Position numbers and translations under genes: made by a program. The notes beneath the pieces are model-generated. The model searched no databases. It worked only from the letters and a program-made list of their open reading frames with translations, and was not told the origin of the DNA. This document shows, in pieces, positions 1 through 12,300 of a stretch of 64,000 nt of DNA (its first letter is position 1; every line of letters starts with the position of its first letter). The stretch is from Thunnus maccoyii (taxonomy: Eukaryota; Chordata; Actinopteri; Scombriformes; Scombridae), in NCBI RefSeq assembly GCF_910596095.1, contig NC_056535.1, forward strand, positions 27,684,505 to 27,748,504. Reading direction: 5' to 3'.

Positions 1-3000
1 CGACTACAGAAGTTATATACGCACTCAGTGTGGTTCTGGGCAGCGGTGGGCTCATCCTAAAGCTTCCTTTATATTTGATTTGACTTTCTGATGTGAAGTA
101 GTAACAAGTTCTGCCTCAACACCGCTCGCTCTTGAGCCATGAATTTCAAATTTCAAATAACTTAAAAAGGCAGAGGAGATAGAATTGAGTAACTTTACTG
201 CACAGGAGGGCCCCCACCATCACCCTAATCTATCCCAAAGCTCACTTTTCCTGTTTTCCACAAAACCACCTCTTTAAGAGTATTTTGCCTGAGATTCAGA
301 TCTGAAAGCTGTATGCATGGAAAAAACATCTAAAAAAATTCATGAGGGACCCATATGTCTTGGACCTCTGTGGCAAATGTGCAGGTTCCATTTAATAAAG
401 CTAAGAATGAGGTGAGAATTGTACTCCTGTGATGTGAGTTTTTTGAGTGTGATTTTTGTTCAGACATATAACTAAGCCCCATGCTGACTCAATCGTTTAG
501 AAAAGTGCCTTTCAGCTCTCCAGCGCTGCTTGATAACCCACATCCTCTCCTCAAAACCCTCAGTAACAACTCTCCAGAGGGATGCTTTCATCCTGACGCA
601 CACTATGTGTTTGGTCTGTTTCCATTTAGCTAAGTTCAGGTGTAGTTCACAGAGGCCGCCAACTCTGGTCATGTGACTTGCATGCAGGCTCTGGGCTTGG
701 GAGGCCTTTGTTTGTGTAATATAGCCCTGTGATAGATCGAGAGCTTCTGTGCCAAAAGAAGTCTAAAATTGTCTGAACTGTCAACAATTTTACATAAGCC
801 AAGAAAATATGCTTGATATTTAATCTATTTTTATTCCTGTCAGTCTTATCAGTATTTCTGCGGTTTAGTAAGAGTCTGATGTGCACATCTCATGTGCTCA
901 TGTCTCCCTTTGTCATGGTGAGTGCAATGGCATGTTGAAAAGGTTGTATAACCTTTTGGTATCTGCTCTGTACTTCAGATGTGAGGGCTGGGAGGACGTG
1001 CCCTCCATCTGACCCTCATCTGATTCACCTTGAGCAAGGCAGGCTGCTGGCAACAGACACCAAGCCACAGAGTTCACTTGTGCTGCGACACTGTTGCGTA
1101 ATCTATGAGGAAGCTGCTCTGTAATAAATAAATCTGGCTGAGGCGGTCCATCTGGGAACAACATTTTTCAGCAGAGCTCTCCTGACGTGATGCCTGGTGG
1201 GCTTTATAAATATCCTGAGCCCATCCGCGCAATGTGAACTGTGTTTCACCCTCCCACACCCTTCCCCTTTGAGTATTTGCCTTCTGCTCGCACTGAAAAG
1301 CAGGCTTTACTTTGCTTTGTTTGTCCCTCGGCGCTTACCTCCCACTTTCTCCCTGTTAACTGTCAGTGTTCAAAAAGCAGAACACTGGAAACCACATGTG
1401 AAACAGAACTCTCTTGGGTTCACAGTGTAGGTGAATGACCCAGAGGGATTATTTAATGTCATATGGGAGCTCAGAAGGATGAGAAGTGAAGGTGTGACTT
1501 CTCTCCTTTTGAAATATGTGGTAGGAGCAGTAACCGCAGTTATGTCTGTGTGGCATTTTTATATCAAAATTGCAAACTGCTGCACCAAAACAAGACCATT
1601 ATTTAAACAAAATATCTAAAAATGAGCCACTTTTATAATTTTTCTCACTTTGGTCTTGTCAGCTGAATCGTATGCTGTGTCGCCCTGATCTGGTGTTGTT
1701 CCTAATCATATTTGTTGGCATGGTATGATGTTCCAGAAACAAACCTTAATGAACAACAGGTGATAGCAGAGACAAAGTTTTCTGTGTATCTCCAAAGCCT
1801 CCAAGTCCACAAAGATCACCATATAGATATTCAGTGCCTCTCTGCACGCTGTGGAGAAAGGACAGAGTAGATATGGCTGGCAGCCAGTGATGAATAGAAT
1901 TTATGGAGAGTTATGCCCCAACTACCAAGTGTTTGACCTTGTGTTGTAGAACTACACCCCCATCCACCTAATGCATATGTATGACGCATCTACCTGTAAA
2001 GGCTGCATTCCTTAAATAGCCAACTGTGGCTGAAGTGATTGAATATTTCATGGTAGCATTAAACAAGCTGAAAATGCTTCAATTTATTTGCTTCAAAATC
2101 ATCTTGCCATATTTGCTGCCTGGAATTGCCCATATGAACGTGATAACAGTATCAAATAGATGCTGCAGAAAGTAGCATCTGTTTAATACTTCACATGTCT
2201 TTCTGAGTCTGATCTCTAACTGTATATAGTCATTCATTTATGGATTGACCCTATTTCCCTACATTTATCTACTGAGTTCTGTTTGTCTCTGTGTGTGTGT
2301 TTTGAGGACTGACACCCTCTGAGCTTGCTGCTCCCTTTGACCTTTAACACCACAGTGTATAATAACTCTTACAGTTTGACAGGTCAACTGAGGCGTCACG
2401 GCTGGCCCCTTGCTGTGGGTTAGGGCTGAGCCTTTTTATCATACTATCTACCCTGTGATGGATGAACTCAGCAACAAACTGGCGAGAGGGCTAACAGCGT
2501 TGTTCAGAGAAAGTGGATAAGGCATTGTAACAAATAACACCTTGCTGAACTCCGTTCCACTAACTTCTCATTGCCCCTGGCTTCAGGCTCGTTCAGCTAC
2601 TCGCTTCGGGCGGTGTCTACTGGTCCACAAAGGATGCAGACTTATGGGGTTTATTACAGGTAATAGTCTGCTGCTCATATAGCCAGTTTCTGATAGCTCC
2701 TGTCTGTAGTATGTTGGTGCAAAGCAGGGGAATATCTATTAGGAGCTTTACTGTTCCATAAAATTGAAATTATGGTATTTGTAAAGGTTAGTAGTAAACA
2801 CCTACTGTATATTTTGAATAGATCAAATAAATGTGAAGTGAAAATGGATATAAAGTGTTTTGTGATCACATTTATCATATGCAGCAGAGCCATACTAAGC
2901 TTCAAAGTCACTGTGAACTGGGAGTCACAGAATCTGTAAGTGTGTGTGATGTGAATAACGACAGAATCCTGCACCACTGGCTGAGGTTTTACATGCATTC

Positions 3001-3053
3001 AGCATCACTGCACAACAAGACAAATGGACCCCAGATCCAGGCACCTGCAATAT
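1..3053. other. Intergenic region without recognisable gene
   Basis: I see no exon with a recognisable domain and no long open frame here. The short open frames (up to about 107 codons) have no family signature and look like chance. Base composition is ordinary AT-rich teleost intergenic DNA. It ends at the left LTR of the retrotransposon. A distal exon of an upstream neighbour or a regulatory element could be present and go unnoticed without comparative alignment. Confidence 0.6.
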
Positions 3054-3771
3054 TGTAACCAGGTTAAAGGATACATCATAAATATGGTTAAAAAAGTGAT
3101 TTCATAAAAAGATTAAAAGGTGCAAGTGGAATAAATAAGTTAAAAAAGATACAGCTGTATAATTATAAATATTCTGTTTAACTGTAAAGACTTCATGTTA
3201 GCAAGAGAAAGTTGTATTCAAGAATAAGTTTAATACTGGTCATTCATTGGTTGAGGTGGGGTATCACAGAGATGTGTGGGAAGAAAGTGAGAGGAAGGAG
3301 GAGCATAAGTTAAGTTGGGTTGTTTGACTAAATCGCAAAGTTTGTGCGAACAAGTATGTAGTTGGTGTCTCAGATTATCTGATTGACAGTCTTTACCACG
3401 ATACTCATTCTACATACGAACAGCTGAAGACATTTTTATTTGAAGTTTGTTATACAGTTGTACATTAGCCAACCAAGTGTATTTTGTTAGCATTCATTAG
3501 CAAACTGAATGGACTCCTAGCCACTGTGTAGCTAACTCAGCTTACACTATAGGCTTTAATTCATCATTTCCGACATGGAAACCCTGAAGATTTACCAGAT
3601 AGCGCTACGAGCTACCAAGTCAAAGCTCAGAGTTCCTTTGACTACATGCGACAGACCATGCCATCTTTGGACACCTGCTTGCCATCTTGTTCTTCACCGG
3701 AGAACGTGAGACTAGTATAAATTGCAGATTGGACTCAGAACTGTTAAACCAAGGTACAACACTTTTATTTA
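3054..3771 (+). repeat. Left (5') LTR
   Basis: About 720 bp that repeats at 7897-9309. Shared landmarks include the TGTAACCAGG start, the run around gattaaaaggtgca, the segment around tcacagagatgtgtggga, the stretch around attcatcatttccgac, and the end around ccaaggtacaaca. The exact right edge lies between about 3760 and 3774. Many substitutions and small indels separate the two copies, so insertion is not recent. Confidence 0.85.
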
Positions 3772-3774
3772 AAA

Positions 3775-3792
3775 TGGAGGCACCGCTGGGAT
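3775..3792 (+). other. Probable primer binding site of the LTR element
   Basis: Directly after the left LTR, an 18-nt segment beginning TGG resembles the complement of the 3' end of a vertebrate tRNA-Leu, with about three mismatches by eye. Its position just downstream of the LTR is what is expected of a reverse-transcription primer site. The tRNA assignment is from memory and tentative. Confidence 0.5.
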
Positions 3793-4160
3793 AGGATGCG
3801 TCTTGGGTTGGGTAGATAATTTAGTGAGCATAGCAGTTTATAGTACAATACAGGAAACATGCAAAGTCATTCTATGTTTGTAAACATGTTGAAGAACTGG
3901 TGTCGAGGAGAGGCGATGGATGAAAGCCACGCATTACTGACGACTGTCCCTGAGAACCCAGACATTGTTAAGTGAAACGTCAAGTGGAGCACTAATGCTT
4001 TCCGAGTGCAGAGAAAAAGTGTCTGATTCAAGTGTTCCGGCAGAAGTGCTACCACCACAAGGACTGACAGCATGGCCAATCTTCATTGTAGCTGAAAGTT
4101 CAGGTACTGAGTGCTCTATTACAGGCTGAAGGAAAGTCTTTCTTGCTCTTTCTCTCTCTT

Positions 4161-4163
<3 letters not shown>

Positions 4164-4201
<38 letters not shown>
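4164..4201. repeat. (GT)n microsatellite
   Basis: Uninterrupted GT dinucleotides, about 19 units, within the internal region of the retrotransposon between the left LTR and the gag remnant. Confidence 0.95.
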
Positions 4202-4206
<5 letters not shown>

Positions 4207-4279
4207 TATGTATGTGTGTGAAACTCAATGATATATGAATATATGAATATATGTCAATATGTTGGTACATTTGTAGTGG

Positions 4280-5215
4280 AGATGAATCTTTTCAGGTACT
4301 GTGCCCACTCCAGTGGGGGACGAACAATTCGACCAATGGTTGGAGCAAGCGTACCTGATGGTTGAAGAGAGAAATGGCTCCTCAGAAGATAAAGGAGAAG
4401 AATAATGGAAAGCTTAAAGGGGCCAGCATTAGAGGTGATAAAAACAGTGTACTTGTCTGACCCTGACGTTATCCCAGAAAATTGCTTAGAGGCGCTCGAA
4501 AGCACCTTTGGACTGGCAGAGTTGGGAGATGATTTGTATTTTGCTTTCAGACTATAGCAGCAACATCCTGGGGAAAAACTGTCTGATTTACTGAGGAGAC
4601 TGGAGCGTTGTCTGTCAAAAGTAGTACAAAGAGGTGGCCTCCCAGCCAGTAGTATGGATTGAGCCCGGATCGAGCAACTTTCTTAAGGTGTAGTAAATGC
4701 TGACCTGATGTTATTTCAACTGTGATTGAGAGAAAGGGGGGGGGGGCAACCCTCCAACCTGCCTTGAACTACTGAGTGAAATTTGCACAGAGGAGGAATA
4801 TGAATTTTCCAGAGCAAAATTAAACTAATCAGTGCACACATGCAAAGCTTCAGGTGGAAAACAAACAGTCACAGATACAATGTCTGAGAGCTGAAATTAA
4901 GGAAGTAAAATCAATGTTTGGAGCACATGCCACACATCCTCATCCAGACACTGAGGAGAGGAATGAAAAACTGCCAATTAGCACAGGACCAGCCACAGAG
5001 ACTAGTTTGGATCCTGAAGTAGTGGCCCTAAAAAAACAAGTGAAACAATTATAACAAAAACTCAAAAATTTCACACCAGGCTGGAACAACACCAACTGTG
5101 ATGACTGTAAACACTCCAAACAGACCCTTGACTGATTCAGAAGAATACTTCTGTTACTATTGTGGGGAAATTGACACATTGCAGGAAAATGCAGGAATCC
5201 TGAGAATCAAAACAA
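4280..5215 (+). pseudogene. Gag remnant of the LTR element
   Basis: Joining frames by eye gives pieces of a Ty3-type capsid protein: a tryptophan-containing start (around 4335), a middle with the order LKGPA then YLSDPDV (around 4415-4465), and a part ending LLRRLERCL (around 4590-4615). A decayed zinc-knuckle-like CYYCGE stretch lies near 5150-5170. Several stops and frameshifts interrupt it, so no full Gag can be made. This capsid type is related to the one from which the vertebrate PNMA genes were domesticated, but nothing here suggests domestication. Confidence 0.7.
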
Positions 5216-5339
5216 AGTAATTCAGAAGCTTATCCAAACACTCAAAAAAGCCAAAACTAACAACCCACAGCTTATTGGTGATGTTGCACTAAAGGAAATG
5301 GCTTGTATAATTATGAAAAGTGCAGTGGACATGTTTGAG

Positions 5340-7800
5340 CCCGTTGGCATACCAGAAGGCTTAATAGGACTGCCATCCTTGGAACCACTGAAAGTGAATG
5401 TGATGCACTGTTGGACAGCGGTTCACGGGTTAGAATAATGTTTGAATCCTGGTACAAGAGATATCTGTCAGATACTCCTATTCATCCTGTGAGTAGACTG
5501 GACATCTGGGGTTTGGGTGACTCGAGTTATCAATATCTTGGCTTTGTAGTGGTAGACAGAGTTTCCGTAGTAAGTGGCAGGGGCACCAACCACTATGCCA
5601 GTTCTAGCTTTGATTCATTGTATTGTATTTATTGGGACAATGTACAGTTTTAAACATAAATGTTGACATCTGATGTACTGCACCAGAGTTAGCTCAAACT
5701 AATTTTCATCTGCAGTCCCTCACAATTAAAACATATAACAGCACAATAACAAACAGCACAAAGCAAAAACACACAGGACACAGTCTACAAAATACAAAGC
5801 TACACACAATAGCACATCACATACACCCGCAATGTCAACTAGAGATTAATAATGTAAGCTTGTCAAATTAAAAGCAAGATTATTGGCGTTCATGAGAAGA
5901 CCATGAGATGAAATTTAGATTCAGTGGTTACAGAGCTGAGTAGTTTTTAGCAGATTTTTTAAATTTGGTTTTGAGTGTACTGATGGAACTGCAGCTCTTC
6001 ATATCATTAGATAGGACATCCCACTGAGTTGTGGCTTTCACAGAGAAAGCTGACTGTCCAAATGCAGTGCGACAAAATGGTATGTCCTGACCCACCAGGT
6101 CAAGATCAGACACCTGTGATTATAGGCACCAGTGCCAAAGCCAGTCTTCCTAAGTGGTTGGCTCAGCTGTGTGAAGATACATCTGGAGTGTCCATGGCTC
6201 ACACCTTAGGGATACACAGTAGGGTGTGTGACGTGGAAGGGCACTGGGTCCCTGCAGCTATCTGCGGGAAGCAGCTGTAAAGTAATTTGCAAAGCTGTGC
6301 TAGAGCAGCCACTGCCTAATGAAATCTTGATGGTTGAAGCCTCTACTACAAACCCTCTTCCTGTGGGTTTGCTGTTGCAGCCCATGGTGATACCAAGCAG
6401 TGCTGTGGATGCTAATCAGTTCATTGTTCTGGTCCAGTATGAATTGCTGAAAGATGCAACTGTAGCAGCTGGCACTGTTTTAGGTTGACTGTGTATTACT
6501 GATGATGTTACAGCAGTGTCAAAACAGCAGCCAGTGTCTGAGGAATTGAATGCCAAATCGATTAACTTTTGGGAGTCACCCGTTCTGGAAGAGTGGAAGA
6601 CAAGGCTTCGTCAGAGGTTGTCTGGAACAGCAGATGTCTTCTCTCTACATGATCTGGATGTGGGACTAGCAAAAGGAGTGGAGCACACTATTTGCCTGTC
6701 AGACCTGCAACCATTTCATGAACACTCCAGACACATCGCTCCTGTGGATATTGACGATGTGCAGCATCATATCCAGAAGTTGTTAGCTGCATGCAGTATC
6801 AAAGAGTCTTAAAGTCCATATGTGCTTTCATTTGTCCTCTAGGATTTTACTAATATGAGAGGATGCCACAAGGCATCACAGGAACACCCACGACTTTACA
6901 AAGTGCTCCAAGTACTCGTCTATCTGGATGATCTGATTGAAAGACACTGAATGAACATGAAGACAGACTCAAGTAGAGTTCAAGATTTCACCTGATAAAT
7001 GTCATTTCTGTCAAACAAAGGTCAATATATTGTCAACTGAGGGTGTCACAAACCCAGCAAAGATCTAGGCCGTTACTACATGGCCCAAGCCCACCAACCT
7101 GAAGACCTTCCATCCCTTTTCAAGATTTTGTGGGTATTATCTGCAATTTATCCCAACTACTCATCCAATGTCTGTCTCTTGAATGACCTCACTAAAGGAT
7201 ATTTCCCTACCCAGTGTGGGAGGAAACTGAAAAAAGTAATGTCCATCTGGATGAATGGAACCCATTTGGAGCCAGATGGGATCAATTGCTTGATTGATCA
7301 AACACTGAAGATGTGCAGACCAGACCAGAAGATCAAGTGAATGTTCATAATAGGCATAAGAGAGCCATAGCAGACCACTCAGAACAAATAGAGTGTGGGA
7401 CATCAACTGAGTCTTCTGATCTTGAGTGTGACTGTACATATAGGCCATGCAGAACATATCTGGAGAAGATAATTCAAAGAAGGGATGAGACCAATACAGA
7501 CAGGCCAGAGCAGACAGAAGCCTGCATCTCATTGAATGACAGTCTCCCAGAGGGAGTGAACCTTCCTCTGGAAGACCATGATCCTGATGCTGTCCCTGAG
7601 ACTGATTTAGAGCCTGAGTGTTTCAGGTGAATAAAATGACAGGCAACAGTCCAGCAGTCCTAACATAAAAGTGACTCCAAAGCAAGCAAGATCAGTGAAA
7701 TCAGTTGTGAGATTTACTTATGATGAGCCAGGAAAGGCTAGAGATCAACTTCTTACTGTTGTACACAAAGGTGTTACCATAAAGACTGAGAAAAGCTAGA
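5340..7800 (+). pseudogene. Pol remnant (protease, reverse transcriptase) of the LTR element
   Basis: A retroviral-type aspartic protease start with the DSG active-site triad is visible at about 5412-5420. After the LINE insertion the frame resumes near 6095 (PVIIGTSA). A pre-RT segment runs from about 6516 to 6812, ending near IKES. The catalytic fingers and palm are deleted or scrambled, but the YLDD polymerase motif survives near 6921-6932. Pieces of the connection and C-terminal tail follow to about 7800. RNase H and integrase are essentially missing. Stops and frameshifts make it non-functional. Confidence 0.75.
5600..6090 (-). mobile_element. 5'-truncated LINE 3'-end fragment inserted in pol
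   Basis: On the minus strand an open frame (6113-5928, stop at 5930-5928) carries the C-terminal signature of a non-LTR retrotransposon ORF2, with FGQSAFSV followed by a W-containing and an FKKSAKNY-like end. This resembles the L2/Rex-like LINE C-terminus. About 330 bp of 3' UTR-like sequence follow to lower coordinates, ending near an ATAC-rich tail at about 5615-5630. It splits the protease part of the LTR element, so it is younger than that element. Boundaries are approximate and I could not define a target-site duplication. Confidence 0.6.
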
Positions 7801-7896
7801 GTAAGTCTGTTTATACTATACCCTTCACATTGTTGGTTTGTGTAAGATTAGTTCATTAGGTCTGATGAGAACACCAGACATTTAGAAGGTGGAGGA

Positions 7897-9309
7897 TGTA
7901 ACCAGGTTAAAAGATACATCATAAATATGGTTAAAAAAAGCTATTTCATGAAAGATTAAAAGGTGCAGTGGAATAAATAAGTTAAAAAAAGATACATATG
8001 TATAGTTATAAATATTATGTTTAACTGTGAAGAGTTCATGGTAGTAAGATGAAGTGGTATTCGAGAATAAGTTTAATAATGGTCATTTATTGGTTGAGGT
8101 GGGTTGGATCACAGAGATGTGTGGGAAGAGAGAGAGAAAGAGAGAGAAGAAGGAAGAGCGTGAGTTAGGGGCTGTGTCCGCCAAAGCCTTTTTTTCCTTA
8201 GGCCAGCATGTTTTTTTAATTGTTTGCAATGGGAGTGCTGCGTATTTACACTATGCTACAAACACCAGCAGCGTGACGAGGCACTGCGCGTCTATTCTGC
8301 ACTGAGTGCTGCATCTTTTAACCCTTTTTTTCTGGTTGCTGAGAGTTGAAAAATATTCAACTTTGGGTAAAGCGCTGCACTCATCACTGTCGCCATTTTT
8401 CCTAGCCATCCAATCACAGTGGAAGATGGGCGGGAGAAATATCACAAAGACCAATTGTCACATCCTACATATACAAGTGCTGAACAATGACAACAATGGA
8501 CATTACCCAAATTTTTGGGCTCCGTCCAACTTCAGCTCTTGAACCAAACGATGGTATTCAAGATGTTTCCTCACCCCCAAAATCTCATGAACCCACATAG
8601 ACCGGCGGGTCCATCCTAACATAAACTATCTGCCAAATTAGGTACTTGCAACACATAAATTAACCATACTTTCGCAGATATTCTGTATCATAGCAACTAA
8701 AGTATCTCAGCTGAAAAAACGCTGTGCCTCCAAAGCACTCTCAAACTGGGTGTTTTCAGAGGAGCGCCTGGTGTTTTCAGCTGGGAAAAAATGCTTTGGT
8801 GGACACAGCCCCATAAGTTGGGTGACTTGACGGACTAAGTCGCAAAGTGTACTAAGTGTGTACAAACAAGTATGTAGAATATCTTAGATTATCTACTCAA
8901 CAGTCTTTTCCAGGATACTCATTCTACATATGAGCAGCTGAAGACATTTCTATTCTAAGTTTTTTTTCCAGTTGTTCACGTCTGTATATTAGCTCATTAG
9001 CCAACTGAGTGTATTTTGTTAGCCTTCATTAGCAAAGTGAATGGACACCTACTCACTGTATAGCTAACTCAGTTTACGCTATAGGCTTTAATTCATCATT
9101 TCCGACGTGGAAACCCTGAAGATTTACCAGATAGCGCTACGAGCTACCAAGTCAACGCTCAGTTCCTTTGACTTTTGACTACATGGGACGGACCACGTCG
9201 TCTTTGGACAGCTGCTTGCCATCTTGTTCTTCACCGGAGAACGTGAGACTGGTATAAGCTGCAAATTGGACTCAGACCTCTTAAACCAAGGTACAACAGT
9301 TTTATTTAG
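7897..9309 (+). repeat. Right (3') LTR, interrupted by a DNA transposon
   Basis: Second copy of the LTR, with the same TGTAACCAGG start and ccaaggtacaaca end. It is longer than the left copy only because 645 bp (8168-8812) are inserted in it. Removing the insert leaves about 770 bp, close to the left LTR. No clear host target-site duplication was found around the whole element. Confidence 0.85.
8168..8812. mobile_element. Non-autonomous inverted-repeat transposon (MITE) in the 3' LTR
   Basis: The insert starts GGGGCTGTGTCCGCCAAAGC and ends with the reverse complement of the same 20 bases with one mismatch. The similarity continues inward as a T-run followed by CC. The left LTR, which lacks the insert, gives the empty-site sequence: TTA precedes the insert and ATA follows it before the LTR resumes at agttggg. 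That fits a 3-bp (TTA/TWA) or 2-bp (TA) target duplication, as in PIF/Harbinger-like or Tc1/mariner-like families. There is no transposase frame inside. The class is tentative. Confidence 0.8.
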
Positions 9310-12300
9310 TTGATCTCTTCATTGACACGGCCAAATTTTGGGTCTCTCTGCTCCTAAGCGTTGAATCAGGCCTGCAGTGTTTTTTTTTTTTTTTAAATAT
9401 CTGCCAGCTTGTGTGTGTGCTTGGTAAGTGTGGGTCAACTGATTTTTGGTGTGATTTTGAATTTGAGGTCATCTGAATTTCATTTGGATTGTGTTGTTTT
9501 TCCAGTTGAAGAGAATTATTGCTGTAACTATAAAGTTATTGAAAGGAAAAGTGAGATTCTAAGGAGACTAAATACTATTTGTATTAGAATTGATCTATTT
9601 GTATCATATCATAGGAGGCCGACTTTCCAAACCCCTGTGTTGGGATTACAAATACTTGGACAGCATATAGGAACAATACACTTAGGCTTGTCGCTCACTT
9701 TTCAAGTATAGAAGAGCAGAATTCTGGTGCGTTCAATAACAAAGGTGCAGTAAGGGGTAATGATGACTGATAAACATTAAATTAAACTAGCATAAACATA
9801 TTTGTGGTCGATATCAAAGGTGATGATTCAAATCACTGCTTAGTCTTTTCAAATTAGCAACACAGGGAGAAAGAGAAAAATGCTTGTATAATCCCATATA
9901 AAACTGAAATGTCCAACAGAGACACCTGGGAGTGTGGTCACAGCTGAGACAGCAATGCTCTCCGTTTTCTCCCCATGTGACCAAACCTAAAATCCTCTGC
10001 TTCCACCTGCGCCTGGTCAGTCACCCTGGAGCTAAGTGTCTTCAGCAGGGAAAAAGCTTTCCAAGCCCCCTTTGATTTATTCAGTATTTGGCTAACCTTG
10101 CTCTGAACCTGCCCCGAGAGATTTCAAACCATTTTAGCCCTCCTCTTCCAGCATACGTGCACTACATGCCTCCTCGACCTAGTTCCATCCCAACATGCTT
10201 CGTCTCCCTCTGCTTTCGCAACAGCCCACTCAGAGAATGAGAAACAGGCCCTTGAAGGAGGCTCCGGTTTACTCTCAGCAGAGCCTGTCCCCCTCCCCGC
10301 CCAGTGCGGGTCACCTACTGATCACAATGTGCGGCCCTGTCGTGAGTGCACAGGAGGGCACTTATGGTTCGCTGGGATTCAAATGAATGTTTATGAGCCT
10401 TGTCTGGCAGCCAAAGGGCAGGCACTATCCCAAATTTTACAGCCTCTCATTGGTTTGCCTTTGGTTATGTGTGCGTGCTTTGACTTGTGCTCAGATATAG
10501 GGGCTGCCCCTCTGTGTGTCTGGATCTGTGATCTCCATATCCCTTCATATGTTTATTACTAGGGCTTGAAGGATTGCTCTCAAGGCTGTGAGGGTAAAGT
10601 TCTTTGTGTATGTGTGTGTGTTAGTTTTACAGAACCCAAAGACCACATAGAGTTCAGTTTTCCACATTTCTCAATGTTGGCTGCTTTCATAATCCTTAAT
10701 ATTTAACAGAAAATCTGCATTTATTGTCATGCTGATTGTATTCTGTTCCATGTTGGAGTATTGGCTTCATGATTAACCTCACAGCAAGAAAGGAAACAGC
10801 GTGGCCTGCGGATAAGCACAAATTTGCGCTCCACTGCATTTTCACTGAACATTGCTCTTTGCTCTGATCTAAATATACTAGTTACACTCTCAGGAGGAAC
10901 AATCAGCGTATCACAGTAAGCAAACGAAAAGAACAAAATGATCATGCTCTATTTCAGGTGATGATAAGGCAGTACTTGTTTTTATGACGAGACAACGCAT
11001 TAATCAAACTGCAGCGTGAAAGCGAAACACATTTTTCTTGTCAAATAACATTAATTGTCATTTCATGTGGTGTAAAATAAGGTGTTGAAACTTTTAGTGG
11101 AGAGAGAACATCATGCAAGATACAATACACAACAGTAACATTGTAGGCTGTGGTAACTCTAAATGGTGAATTGACATTGTTTCATTTGAAAAAGACACTG
11201 GTTTTGAGGACTTCCCAGCTATATAGTTCTAAATGTATGGTATTGTTTTCCTAATCAAATGTGGACTAGTCTAGATAACATAAAGATTAAAATTAAGACT
11301 AAACATGAGGTTAAGAACTGTGCAGCTCAGTGCTGTATTTTCATTTTTACTGCATTACCTTCTTTTATTGTGATAAACCTCAATTTGGTCAGATTTTGAG
11401 GCTCATCATGTTAAACATTAACAAGATCAGATTCACTGTATGCCATCTGTGATGTTAAAAAGAGCACTAAACATTCCATAACCTTATTAGCTCTTAATCC
11501 CTAATAATTTTTATTATTAAACATGTCTGGAGGGGATCTTTAATGACTAATCTAGTTTGTTGCGTACCCAAGGTTCCACATTAGGTAATAAAAAGAAAAT
11601 GTTTCTTGGATGACTCAAGTCTGTCCAGGATTATGGGAACCTGAATCTTCTGTGCCATGACATTGAGAAATTCTGTCTAACTTGCTTTCAACTTGCAGTC
11701 AACTGTGTGAGCCATGAAAATTCTATGAAACAAAGTCACATGCAGCTCTTGGTGCTGACTATGTGCATGATGGGAAACTGTTGTAAAAAATACTTGTGCT
11801 CTTGGCTAAGAAATCAGTGTTTCAGTCCATTTATTTCCATCAATGAGTATTATTCTGTAAAATTCAAATTGTTTCCAATTGCCTGCCTGTATCCTTTATT
11901 AATGAGAAGCCATGTCTTGCTTGTTGATGATATTAAAGTTATGATCAAATTGTACCTTTATTTATGTATTCTCAATAAATACAATCTCAGTCAACATGTC
12001 TGAAATGTTATGTCGTTACTAAAATATTAGTGGATACCAATGAAATTACATGGAGAAGCAACAACAGAATTGTTACAATGGATTCCATAAATTATAAGAA
12101 CTATAATTCTGTGTTGCTGATTGAGAATGATCTAATGGCCTAAATTTTCAATTCAGAGATATTTCAACACAGTAATGGAACATCTACCTGTAATCTTTAA
12201 CATCCTTGCCATGGACACAGTTGAGTGAACAAAGTGCTGCTGTGTCCCCAAAGCTTTTTTAAGTTATACTTTAATTATTAGTTGTTAGATAGTTAGAAGA

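Larger units (their letters stand above)
3054..9309 (+). mobile_element. Degenerate Ty3/mdg4-type LTR retrotransposon with nested insertions
   Basis: Two long direct repeats, both starting TGTAACCAGGTTA, flank an internal region of about 4.1 kb with broken gag and pol remnants in the same strand. A primer-binding-site-like sequence follows the left LTR. A purine-rich stretch (around 7885-7896) precedes the right LTR. The internal region is riddled with stops and frameshifts, has lost most of the RNase H and integrase region, and shows no env. A LINE 3' end (about 5600-6090) and an inverted-repeat element (8168-8812) were inserted later. From the gag and pol character this belongs to the Metaviridae (Ty3-like); I cannot fix the family name without a repeat library. 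It cannot move by itself. Confidence 0.85.

Noticed and set aside
2675..3058. Overlapping open frames on both strands before the left LTR
   Set aside because: Short, antisense to each other, no domain; chance frames in intergenic DNA.
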